DNA from: Bacteroidales bacterium
Lineage (GTDB): Bacteria; Bacteroidota; Bacteroidia; Bacteroidales; F082
NCBI GenBank assembly: GCA_029983675.1
Contig: JASBYY010000017.1
Span: 1 to 52,787, forward strand
Direction of reading: 5' to 3'
DNA length: 52,787 bases
Part shown: positions 1-8,010 of the stretch, in pieces
Layout: each line of letters starts with the position of its first letter
Position numbering within the stretch: the first letter of the stretch is position 1
Translations under genes and position numbers: made by a program
Notes under the pieces: model-generated
Told to the model about the DNA's origin: nothing
Database searches by the model: none
Seen by the model: only the letters and a program-made list of their open reading frames with translations

Positions 1-36
1 GCAGAGTTAAATCAATGTATAACCAAAAAAGTTGCA

Positions 37-130
37 TTTGTAACTTGAATTCAGCCTTTTATAACTTTGCCTGTTGAATCTATGAACAGTTTCAAACGGA
101 TTGAAATATGAGATGATTTTCCTATTTTTG
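37..130 (+). promoter_or_regulatory. Two candidate tandem promoters upstream of the type III R-M operon
   Basis: Two matches to the Bacteroides consensus (TTTG or TTG, 19-21 bp, TAnnTTTG) precede mod. The first is TTTG at 37-40, 21 bp, then TAACTTTG at 62-69. The second is TTG at 101-103, 19 bp, then TATTTTTG at 123-130. The second would leave a leader of about 100 nt before the start at 237. Seen by pattern only. Confidence 0.55.
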
Positions 131-236
131 TAAACTTGGAAGCGTTTTCAACATTGAACAGGATAATGGGGAAGGTGTCATGTGATACAATGATATAGAA
201 ATCAGATGGTTAATTGAACGAAAAGCACGAAAGGAT

Positions 237-2132
237 ATGGATGGACAAAGCCTAAGCCCGCAACAAAAAAAAATGGATACTTTGCGCAAGTTGTTTCCCG
301 AAGTTTTTTCGGAAGAAAAAATTGATTGGGAAAAACTGCGTGCCACGCTTGGCGAAAACATCAACTTTGCCAACGAACGCTATGTGCTTAATTGGGCAGG
401 AAAAAGTGATGCCTTCCGTGTAATGCAACACCCGAGCTCTCAAACGCTTATTCCTGTGAAAGATGAGTCTGTTCACTTTAACGAGACCGAGAATATTTTC
501 ATAGAAGGAGAAAATATGGAAGTGCTGAAAGTACTCCAAAAATCTTACTTCGGCAAAGTGAAGATGATTTACATTGACCCTCCTTATAATACAGGCAATG
601 ACAGCTTTATTTATCCCGACAAATTCTCGGAAACCAAGGATGAATACCAAAAACGTGTAGGCGATAAAGACGAAGAAGGATATATGACCGGAGAGGGAAT
701 GTTCCGAAAAAATTCGCGAGAGAATGGACAATATCACAGCAACTGGCTCAACATGATGATGCCAAGGCTCTATTTGGCCAGAACGCTTTTGAGGGACGAC
801 GGGGTGATATTCGTTTCCATTGACGATAACGAGGTGCATAACTTGCGGCTGCTGATGAATGAGATTTTTGGAGAGGAGAATTTTGTAGCTTGCGTGAATT
901 GGCATAAGAATTATGCTTCTTCAAATGATTCTAAAACATTCTCAAGTGTAATCGACTATATTTTAGTTTTTTCTAAAAGTAATGAGTTTTCACGAAATCT
1001 TTTGCCACGTACAGCAAAGCAAAATGTTTTATACAAATATGACAGCAATGATGGAAAAGGGAAATGGCGTTCCGATAATCTTTCCGTAAGGACATATTCC
1101 GCAAACTACGACTATCCAATAACCAATCCTGACACAGGAGTGTCTTACAATCCACCAAGTGGTAGGAGCTGGATGACAAATAAGGAAACTATTCAAAAAT
1201 GGATTGATGAGGGGAGAATATTTTTTGGTCAAAGCGGACAAGGTGCGCCTCAACTAAAAAGATATCTAAATGAAGTTCAAGATGGTGTTGTCCCAATAAC
1301 ATATTGGAGTTATGATGATTGTGGACATAACGATGAGGCGAGAAAAGAGATTAAAGAGCTTTTTGAAAAACCGCCTTTTGATTCTCCCAAACCAACTCGT
1401 CTCATAAAACAAATATTAAATATTGGCTCGGATAAGGATTCCATTATTCTTGATTTCTTTGCCGGTTCCGCCACCACTGCTCATGCTGTAATGCAACTCA
1501 ACAAGGAAGATGGTGGAAGCCGTAAATTTATTCTTGTGCAGCTACCGGAGCTTTGCGATGAAAAATCAGAAGCCTACAAAGCAGGTTACAAAACGATTGC
1601 CGACATTGCCAAAGAACGTATTCGCCGAGCGGGAAAGAAAATTCAAGACGAAATAGCAGAAGAAAACAAAAAGAAAAAAGCAGAGTTGAATTTTGACGTA
1701 GAGACGGACGGTCGTCCGTCTAATGAAAAAGTAGATACGGGATTTAAAGTTTTCAAACTGTCTGAAAGCAATTTCAAGCAATGGCGACAACCTACGGAAT
1801 ACACCGCCGAAGAATTGGAAAAACAGTTGAAGCTATTTATTGACCCCGTAGCAGAAAACGCTAATATGGAAAATATGGTGTATGAGCTGCTTCTGAAAAG
1901 CGGTAAGGATTTGAATGCGAAAATCGAAACCGACAACGGCTATTACCTGATTGATGGTAATGACCTGGCCCTTATATTAGAACGAGTTGATGAACAGATC
2001 ATCGCCGATCTGCTTGCCAAACAGCCTAAAAAAGTCATCGCTCTTGACCGTATTTTCAAAAATAACGACCAATTAAAAACCAACACCGCCCTGCAAATGA
2101 AAGATGCCGGCGTGGAGTTTAAAACGATATAG
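237..2132 (+). CDS. mod: Type III restriction-modification DNA methyltransferase (Mod)
   Basis: This is the Mod subunit of a type III restriction-modification system. It methylates adenine at an asymmetric site and supplies sequence recognition to the Res partner. At 631 aa its length is normal for the family. The catalytic motif DPPYNTGND starts at residue 114. The SAM-binding motif DFFAGSATT starts at residue 406, so motif IV precedes motif I, as in beta-class amino-methyltransferases. The stretch between them (about 200-380) should hold the target recognition domain. The N-terminus (LFPEVF...KIDWEKL) is typical of type III Mod proteins. An A9 tract (265-273) lies between the first start and an in-frame ATG at 273. 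The gene is AT-rich, like the next two genes and unlike the core genes, which suggests transfer. Confidence 0.93.
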   Translation: MDGQSLSPQQKKMDTLRKLFPEVFSEEKIDWEKLRATLGENINFANERYVLNWAGKSDAFRVMQHPSSQTLIPVKDESVHFNETENIFIEGENMEVLKVLQKSYFGKVKMIYIDPPYNTGNDSFIYPDKFSETKDEYQKRVGDKDEEGYMTGEGMFRKNSRENGQYHSNWLNMMMPRLYLARTLLRDDGVIFVSIDDNEVHNLRLLMNEIFGEENFVACVNWHKNYASSNDSKTFSSVIDYILVFSKSNEFSRNLLPRTAKQNVLYKYDSNDGKGKWRSDNLSVRTYSANYDYPITNPDTGVSYNPPSGRSWMTNKETIQKWIDEGRIFFGQSGQGAPQLKRYLNEVQDGVVPITYWSYDDCGHNDEARKEIKELFEKPPFDSPKPTRLIKQILNIGSDKDSIILDFFAGSATTAHAVMQLNKEDGGSRKFILVQLPELCDEKSEAYKAGYKTIADIAKERIRRAGKKIQDEIAEENKKKKAELNFDVETDGRPSNEKVDTGFKVFKLSESNFKQWRQPTEYTAEELEKQLKLFIDPVAENANMENMVYELLLKSGKDLNAKIETDNGYYLIDGNDLALILERVDEQIIADLLAKQPKKVIALDRIFKNNDQLKTNTALQMKDAGVEFKTI

Positions 2133-2143
2133 GAGAGAAAATT

Positions 2144-3898
2144 ATGTGGACAATAGACAAGTTAAGGACTTGTAGTGAGTCTGAAGATAAGGTTGAGTTT
2201 AAAAAAGGAGAACATGGTAATATCTCTTATGACGGTGGTTCTAAGATAAAACCAGCAGACAGACGGCGTTGCATATTAGGCTATGTAACGGCATTATGTA
2301 ACGAGTTAGGTGGCACATTGGTAATTGGAATGGACGATTATTATCCTCACAGTGTGGTTGGGACAACGCAGAATGAAGATCGTATTGGAGAACTTGAGGC
2401 TAATATTTATAGAGACACTGGTATTCGTCCTACTATTTATGAATTGTATGAAAATGAAGATTTAAAAGAAGGCAGAGTTTTAGTAATAGAAATACCAGCA
2501 AGACCAACCGGAAAGGTGTTCAAGTTTGAAGATGTAGCATTAATGAGAGTTGGCGAGGAGCTAAAGCCAATGTCTGACGAAGTTTATCTAAAAATCATCC
2601 AAGAGCAAGAACCTGATTTTTCACAACAAATATGTGAAACAGCAACTATTCAAGATTTAGATGAAAAAGCCATACAAATACTCAAAGAAAAATACGCTAA
2701 AAAACAAAAAAATCCTAAGTTTTTAACTCTCAGTGTAGAACAGATATTGAATGACTTGGATTTGGCAGTTTCAGGAAAGATAACTAATGCAGCAGTTCTG
2801 CTTCTGGGTAAAGAAACTTTTCTAAATATGAATTTTCCTCAGGCAGCGGTGATGTTGGAATATAGAAATAACGAATCGCAAATCCCTTTTGACAATCGTA
2901 TTGCATATCGTCAGCCATTCTATATTATGATAGACCATTTATGGCATGATATTGACTTACGTAATGGCTCATTTCAAATAAAAGAAGGACCTTACATTTT
3001 TGATATACCTTATTTTAATGAAGAGGTCATACGTGAAGCAATAAATAATGCCATTGCACATAGAGATTATCGCAGAAACAGTGAAACTGTAATAAAACAG
3101 TTTCCTCAAAAAATGACAATCATTAATGCTGGAGGATTTCCTCCCGGAGTAACTATTGATAATATTTTGACAGTCCCGAGTACTCCTCGCAATCGTTTAT
3201 TATCTGATGTATTGTCTAAAACAGGTATTGTGGAACGCTCAGGACAAGGTATTGATAAAATATTTTACAACACTTTATCTGAAGGGAAAAAAGCACCTGA
3301 TTATTCACATAGTGACCCATTTAAGGTGGAACTTATCTTATCGGCATCCATTCAAGACAAAGCATTTGCATTATTCTTAGAATCTATACAGCAAAATCTT
3401 TCAGAAGATGAAAAGTTATCAGTATTTGAAATAATCACATTGGATAAAATACGAAAAGGTTGCGGTTTGCAAGAGTTAGACAAAAACACCATAAAGCAAT
3501 TGGAAGATAGAAACCTAATTGAGAAAAGAGGAAAAACAAGCGGTATTTATTATATTCTAAGTAGAAGCTATTACGAATTCACTGGAAATGAAGCCGAGTA
3601 TTCAAAGAAAAGTGATTGGGATTTACAACAAGTTGTTTCTGTTGTTATACCTTATTTAGTAAAATATGAAAAAGCTAAAATGGGAGATTTTGTCACTTTG
3701 TTAGATGGACATCTAACAAGAAGACAAGTAAGAGTCTATATACAACAGATGTTGGAAAGTAGAATTCTTTCTTCTGAGGGAAAGGGATATGGAACTTACT
3801 ACAGAATTAGTGATTCTTATAAAGAAAGTTCTACTATCGTACATAAAGCTTTATCTATTGGAATGGAAGAACTCAAAAAAAGAGGAGAAATTAAATGA
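2144..3898 (+). CDS. Schlafen/AlbA_2-domain ATP-binding protein encoded inside the type III R-M operon
   Basis: A 584-aa protein of the group often annotated as a putative transcriptional regulator or RecG-like ATP-binding protein. The N-terminal part (about residues 10-125: ESEDKVEFKKG, then NELGGTLVIGMDD) looks like the AlbA_2/Schlafen DNA- or RNA-binding fold. Residues about 285-380 (EEVIREAINNAIAHRDYR, then VERSGQGIDKIF) match the HATPase_c_4 domain. The C-terminal 150 residues look like winged helices. It starts 11 bp after mod and ends 120 bp before res, so the three genes probably share a transcript. It may regulate the cassette through the repeats that follow it, or act as a third defence effector. 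The function is inferred, not shown. Confidence 0.8.
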   Translation: MWTIDKLRTCSESEDKVEFKKGEHGNISYDGGSKIKPADRRRCILGYVTALCNELGGTLVIGMDDYYPHSVVGTTQNEDRIGELEANIYRDTGIRPTIYELYENEDLKEGRVLVIEIPARPTGKVFKFEDVALMRVGEELKPMSDEVYLKIIQEQEPDFSQQICETATIQDLDEKAIQILKEKYAKKQKNPKFLTLSVEQILNDLDLAVSGKITNAAVLLLGKETFLNMNFPQAAVMLEYRNNESQIPFDNRIAYRQPFYIMIDHLWHDIDLRNGSFQIKEGPYIFDIPYFNEEVIREAINNAIAHRDYRRNSETVIKQFPQKMTIINAGGFPPGVTIDNILTVPSTPRNRLLSDVLSKTGIVERSGQGIDKIFYNTLSEGKKAPDYSHSDPFKVELILSASIQDKAFALFLESIQQNLSEDEKLSVFEIITLDKIRKGCGLQELDKNTIKQLEDRNLIEKRGKTSGIYYILSRSYYEFTGNEAEYSKKSDWDLQQVVSVVIPYLVKYEKAKMGDFVTLLDGHLTRRQVRVYIQQMLESRILSSEGKGYGTYYRISDSYKESSTIVHKALSIGMEELKKRGEIK

Positions 3899-4013
3899 CC
3901 AAGTAATGTCCAAGTTTTTATTAAATATCATAATTGATAAAAAATAATATATTCATTTTCATCTATTTATACATCTATAAAATGTCCAAGTAATGTCCAA
4001 GTAATGTCCAAGT
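3894..4013 (+). repeat. 11-bp direct repeats (AATGTCCAAGT) between the regulator gene and res
   Basis: Five copies of AATGTCCAAGT occur: 3894-3904 (one mismatch, overlapping the stop codon of the preceding gene), 3905-3915, and three head-to-tail copies at 3981-3991, 3992-4002 and 4003-4013. The last copy ends 5 bp before the res start codon. The two groups flank a very AT-rich 65-bp spacer. A period of 11 bp is about one helical turn, as in operator or iteron arrays. Copy number could also vary by slippage. Confidence 0.9.
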
Positions 4014-4018
4014 AAGTT

Positions 4019-6682
4019 ATGATCCTCCACTTTGAACCCAACCTCCAATTCCAGCTTGATGCTATAAACTCGGTCGTCCATCTGTTTGAAGGACAGCCAA
4101 TGGAGGAATCCATAATGGATTTTAATTTGCAGGAAAAAGGCACGTTTGATTTTGTTGATGGTGTTGCCAATCGCTTGCTGATTTCGGATGAGCAATTGCT
4201 TTCTAATTTGCAAAAAGTGCAGGAGGAAAATGAAATATCTATTTCTTCAAACCTGAATGGAATGAATTTTTCCATAGAAATGGAAACAGGAACAGGGAAA
4301 ACTTATGTCTATCTGCGAACTATTTACGAACTGAATAAGCAATATAGTTTTAAGAAATTTGTAATTGTTGTTCCTTCTGTAGCTATTCGTGAGGGTGCGC
4401 TAAAAAATTTAGAAATCACGCACAAGCATTTTCAAAACCTCTACGACCACATTCCGGTGCATTATCAGGTGTACGACAGCGGAAAAATATCGGCGTTGCG
4501 AGGTTTTGCCACGGGCAACAACATTGAAATTCTTGTTATCAACATTGATGCTTTTGCCAAAGACGAAAACATCATCAACAAGCCCAACGACAAACTCAAC
4601 GGCAAACTTCCTATTGAATTTATCCGTTCGGCTAATCCTATCGTGATTGTGGATGAGCCACAAAATATGGAAACCGACAAACGAAAAACTGCTATCGATA
4701 ATCTAAATCCACTTTGTACTCTTCGTTATTCGGCTACTCATAAAAACACATACAATCTTATTTATAGTCTTAATCCGGTAAAAGCATACGATTTGGGATT
4801 GGTAAAACAAATTGAAGTAGATTCGGTCATCGAAGAAAATTCATCAAATGATGCTTTTGTAGCAGTGGAAACTATAACGCCCACCAAGACAAAAGTTACT
4901 GCTAAATTATCTATTCATATAAATGATAAGAACGGTGTTACGAAAAAATCTGTAACAGTGAAAGCTGGTGACGACCTTTATAAATTGTCAAAAGAACGGG
5001 AGGTATATCGTAACGGCTATATTGTAGAAGAAATTGATGCGTCTAATCAATGTATTTCGCTTTCAAACGGAAATGTCCTTTATGCCGGTACAACGCAAGG
5101 TGCTTTAACGGACGAAGTGATGAAGTTTCAGATGCAAAAAACGATTGAAGAACATCTGAAAAAAGAGTTGAAACTGCAATCAAAAGGCATAAAGGTGCTT
5201 TCACTCTTTTTTATTGACAGAGTAGCAAATTACCGTCAATATACACAAGATGACAACCCCGAACAAGGCAAATTTGCACGCTGGTTTGAAGAAATTTATA
5301 CTGAACTTATTCAAAAAAATGCGTACAAGACTCTGAATCGTTACGATGTAGCAGCTATTCACAACGGCTATTTTTCACAAGATAAAAAAGGAAAACTGAA
5401 AGATACCTCAGGAGAAACCTTGGCAGATGATGACACGTACAGCTTGATAATGAAAGACAAAGAGAAATTACTAAATATCAATAATCCGTTGCGATTCATA
5501 TTTTCGCATTCAGCTTTACGCGAGGGTTGGGATAATCCAAATGTTTTTCAGATTTGTACACTAAACGAAACTAAATCCGAAATGAAGAAACGCCAAGAAA
5601 TTGGGCGTGGACTTCGACTTGCCGTAGATAGTGAGGGGAAACGCATTTACGACTCCAATGTAAATCGTCTTACTGTAATTGCAAATGAGGCTTATGGCGA
5701 TTTTGCAAAAGCACTTCAACAGGAAATTGAAGACGATTTTGGAGTGGAATTCAAAGGACGAATTAAAAATAAAAGAGAACGTGTTTCAGTAAAATATCGT
5801 AAAGGTTTTGAAGCCGATCCGAAATTTTTGGAGATTTGGAACCGTATTCGCAAGAAAACGACGTACCGAGTAAATTATAGCACCGATGAGTTAATACGAC
5901 AAGCTTCAAAAGCAATTAAAGAATTACCTATTATAAGTGCACCTTCTATTCGTTCTACGAAAGTCAATATTACAATGACTGATCAAGGTGTTGAAACGTC
6001 TTATTTGGGGGATAAAATTGAAAGCTACGGAAATTACAAATGGGATATTCCTGATATTCTCGGAAATATTCAAAATCGGACAGAACTAACACGGCATGCA
6101 ATATTGCAAATCCTACAACTATCAGGACGAATAAATGACATATTTATTAATCCGCAATTATTTATGGATTTGGCATCGCAAGCTATTCGCCGTACATTAA
6201 ATGATTTGATGATAAACGGCATTAAATATCAAAAAATTGGTGGTGAGGAGTATGAGATGCGCTTGTTTGAAGGGCAGGAACTGGAAATTTATCTGAACGA
6301 TTTTTCTTTCAAAGTTTCAGATGCTTCAAAAACAATTTACGAGCAATGCGTTCCGCTTGATTCAGAAACAGAAAACCAATTTGCCCGTGATTGTGAATCA
6401 AGCGAACAAATTAAATTCTATTTTAAGCTGCCAAATTGGTTTACCATTCCTACGCCTATTGGTTTGTATAATCCCGATTGGGCAATCGTTTTTGAGGATG
6501 ATAAGAAAATTTATTTTGTTGCGGAAACAAAAAATACAGGGACAAAATCTGTTGATTTAAGCAGGCTTCGTGACGTAGAACAACAAAAAATAAAATGTGG
6601 AAAGGCCCATTTCAAGCAATTCGACGAGATTGAATATAGGGTTGTAAGCAGCGTTGGGGAGTTGGCAGAATCTGATTTGTAG
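4019..6682 (+). CDS. res: Type III restriction enzyme, helicase-nuclease subunit (Res)
   Basis: This is the ATP-dependent translocase and endonuclease subunit that works with Mod (237-2132). At 887 aa it is of typical size. Visible motifs are the Walker A region METGTGKTYVYL (from residue 88), a DEPQ-type Walker B (about 212), a helicase motif VI-like stretch QEIGRGLRLAVD, and a C-terminal PD-(D/E)xK nuclease: PDW near residue 820 followed by FVAETK near 836. The start at 4019 is fixed by an in-frame stop at 4013-4015 and by the family-typical N-terminus (MILHFEPNLQFQLDAI). No Shine-Dalgarno sequence is visible, and the 11-bp repeats occupy the leader. All key motifs are intact, so it is probably functional. 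Confidence 0.94.
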   Translation: MILHFEPNLQFQLDAINSVVHLFEGQPMEESIMDFNLQEKGTFDFVDGVANRLLISDEQLLSNLQKVQEENEISISSNLNGMNFSIEMETGTGKTYVYLRTIYELNKQYSFKKFVIVVPSVAIREGALKNLEITHKHFQNLYDHIPVHYQVYDSGKISALRGFATGNNIEILVINIDAFAKDENIINKPNDKLNGKLPIEFIRSANPIVIVDEPQNMETDKRKTAIDNLNPLCTLRYSATHKNTYNLIYSLNPVKAYDLGLVKQIEVDSVIEENSSNDAFVAVETITPTKTKVTAKLSIHINDKNGVTKKSVTVKAGDDLYKLSKEREVYRNGYIVEEIDASNQCISLSNGNVLYAGTTQGALTDEVMKFQMQKTIEEHLKKELKLQSKGIKVLSLFFIDRVANYRQYTQDDNPEQGKFARWFEEIYTELIQKNAYKTLNRYDVAAIHNGYFSQDKKGKLKDTSGETLADDDTYSLIMKDKEKLLNINNPLRFIFSHSALREGWDNPNVFQICTLNETKSEMKKRQEIGRGLRLAVDSEGKRIYDSNVNRLTVIANEAYGDFAKALQQEIEDDFGVEFKGRIKNKRERVSVKYRKGFEADPKFLEIWNRIRKKTTYRVNYSTDELIRQASKAIKELPIISAPSIRSTKVNITMTDQGVETSYLGDKIESYGNYKWDIPDILGNIQNRTELTRHAILQILQLSGRINDIFINPQLFMDLASQAIRRTLNDLMINGIKYQKIGGEEYEMRLFEGQELEIYLNDFSFKVSDASKTIYEQCVPLDSETENQFARDCESSEQIKFYFKLPNWFTIPTPIGLYNPDWAIVFEDDKKIYFVAETKNTGTKSVDLSRLRDVEQQKIKCGKAHFKQFDEIEYRVVSSVGELAESDL

Positions 6683-6767
6683 AACACAGCCACAACCTTG
6701 AACTTTTGCCAAAAAAGATCTGGAGAGGAATACAGTTTTTAAAGAGTGAAAGTGAGGCTAACATCCT

Positions 6768-6866
6768 TTACTTTTCAATGCAAAACTTACTGAAAAACAT
6801 TTCCCAGCATTTCGTTGGTGGTGATTTGGCCGGTAATGTTTCGTAAATAGTCGTCTCTTAAAAAAA
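6768..6866 (-). pseudogene. mnmE: Decayed 3' end of mnmE (tRNA modification GTPase)
   Basis: Read on the minus strand, 6866-6787 encodes YLRNITGQITTNEMLGNVF. After a one-base shift, 6785-6768 continues as SKFCIEK and a stop. The end of intact MnmE is normally close to ITGQITTDEVLGNIFSKFCIGK, so this is the family's C-terminus with a +1 frameshift and a Gly-to-Glu change beside the conserved Cys. No other part of mnmE is recognisable nearby. It is a non-functional leftover of about 30 codons directly downstream of the type III cassette. The assignment rests on the C-terminal signature, which is distinctive. Confidence 0.75.
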
Positions 6867-7180
6867 GTGTTTATTTTATTGATTAACAATAGAATAATGT
6901 TGAAAAAGTTTGGTCAATTCGGCAAAAGACCGAATATTTGCAGTGTAAAACCTTGCGGAAAATTTATTGAAAGCCCATTGTCACCAACCCGCATCCCATG
7001 TTCCTCGACTTTGATGACCAGCTCCATCCCAGAAATCCCCTGTGCTATCTTGCCGGCCTTGCAAACATTCGGTTGAAAACGTGTCCGATAGGATTCATAC
7101 AAGAATAGGTCGTGTGGAATGATAAAAGCCAGGGTGGATTTTTTCACTTTCTGCATCAGGAACGACATCTAAAAAATGCC
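6867..7180. other. Intergenic stretch without a convincing gene
   Basis: This stretch of about 310 bp lies between the mnmE remnant and the MntP-like gene. It has short open frames on both strands (the longest, 84 codons, on minus at 6914-7168), but none resembles a known family or has a convincing start region. Given decayed genes on both sides, it is probably degraded coding sequence. Confidence 0.5.
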
Positions 7181-7188
7181 TATTTTTG
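7181..7188 (+). promoter_or_regulatory. Candidate -7 box upstream of the MntP-like gene
   Basis: TATTTTTG matches the Bacteroides -7 consensus and lies 19 bp before the ATG at 7208. It supports that ATG over the upstream in-frame start. No clear -33 element is seen. Confidence 0.5.
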
Positions 7189-7207
7189 TGCATTCAAAAT
7201 AAATTGC

Positions 7208-7783
7208 ATGGATACACCGGCCATTATCCTTTCCGTGGTTTACATTGTTGCATTGACAGAAAGCGTTGTGCCGCGTTCTACTAGCCTTGAGCCAAGGACG
7301 GAACACGCTTTCGGGCATCGATTTCTGGTTTCACTTGTTTTTGGTTTGACACAAGGACTGCTGGCTTTAATGGGTACATTGCTGGGCGGCCTGTTTGACC
7401 ATCTTTTCCTTTACATCGCCCGTTACATGGTGTTTGCGATGATGATAATCATCGCAGTCAGGATGTTTTTAGAATCGCTTCACATTGTCAAAGGAAAGAT
7501 GCTTTTTGCCTTTTCGTCAAGCTGGGGCTTCCTTTTCTTGGCTGTGGCTTCGGCAATGAATGCTTTTCTGATGTCGTTGTTTGCCAGTACTTTTCTTCCT
7601 TTCGGGAAATGGCATTATGTATTCGTATCACTGGCGGGTTTCCTATGGGCCATAGCTTCCGTAGGGGTTTGCTATTCGCCTAAAGTGATGAAGAGAGTTG
7701 CTTTTGTCACGTTTTCGGCATCGGTATTCATGCTTGTCATAGCGATGGTTTACCTGTTCGGCGATTTCAATTTTGCGGGATGA
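7208..7783 (+). CDS. Divergent MntP-like (manganese efflux family) membrane protein
   Basis: A 191-aa protein with about six hydrophobic segments and an internal two-fold arrangement like that of MntP/DUF204 manganese exporters. The segments FGLTQGLLALMGTLLGG and VASAMNAFLMSLFAS correspond to typical MntP transmembrane motifs. The acidic residue usual in the second repeat (the D of SIDA) is N here, and the first repeat reads ALTESVV rather than the usual SMDAFAV, so metal transport is uncertain. ATG 7208 is chosen because a -7 box sits 19 bp upstream. The gene stands alone between two decayed genes. Confidence 0.55.
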   Translation: MDTPAIILSVVYIVALTESVVPRSTSLEPRTEHAFGHRFLVSLVFGLTQGLLALMGTLLGGLFDHLFLYIARYMVFAMMIIIAVRMFLESLHIVKGKMLFAFSSSWGFLFLAVASAMNAFLMSLFASTFLPFGKWHYVFVSLAGFLWAIASVGVCYSPKVMKRVAFVTFSASVFMLVIAMVYLFGDFNFAG

Positions 7784-7832
7784 AAAGGGCTTGTGTGGTA
7801 ATACTTTGTTCGTATCGTAAAATAAGAAAATC

Positions 7833-7997
7833 ATGAGCCTCATTCGACTGACGAGAATTTTCCATGTCGAAATGGCGCACGCCTTGAAAGACGATACCTC
7901 CCCGATGGAAGGTGCTTTGCAGGCAATAAAGAAAAAAAACTTCCAATACTTGGCTGTTGCCGTTAAAAACGCTACTTTTGTGACACCAATACTGTAA
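7833..7997 (+). pseudogene. Short ORF starting like QueD/6-pyruvoyl-tetrahydropterin synthase
   Basis: A 54-codon frame begins MSLIRLTRIFHVEMAHALKD, which resembles the start of one QueD subfamily (FxFEMAHAL followed by a GPC..HGH zinc-binding region). The HGH motif and everything after it are missing. The rest of the frame runs into the purL promoter. I read it as a 5' fragment of a lost queD gene. The match is short, so chance cannot be excluded. Confidence 0.4.
7950..7980 (+). promoter_or_regulatory. Candidate purL promoter
   Basis: TTG at 7950-7952, a 20-bp spacer and TACTTTTG at 7973-7980 fit the Bacteroides promoter consensus. The -7 box lies 30 bp upstream of the purL ATG at 8011. Confidence 0.6.
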
Positions 7998-8010
7998 ATG
8001 TTTTTTAGTT

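Noticed and set aside
6914..7168. 84-codon minus-strand frame next to the mnmE remnant
   Set aside because: The translation matches nothing I recognise and does not continue the MnmE sequence; it is described only as intergenic.
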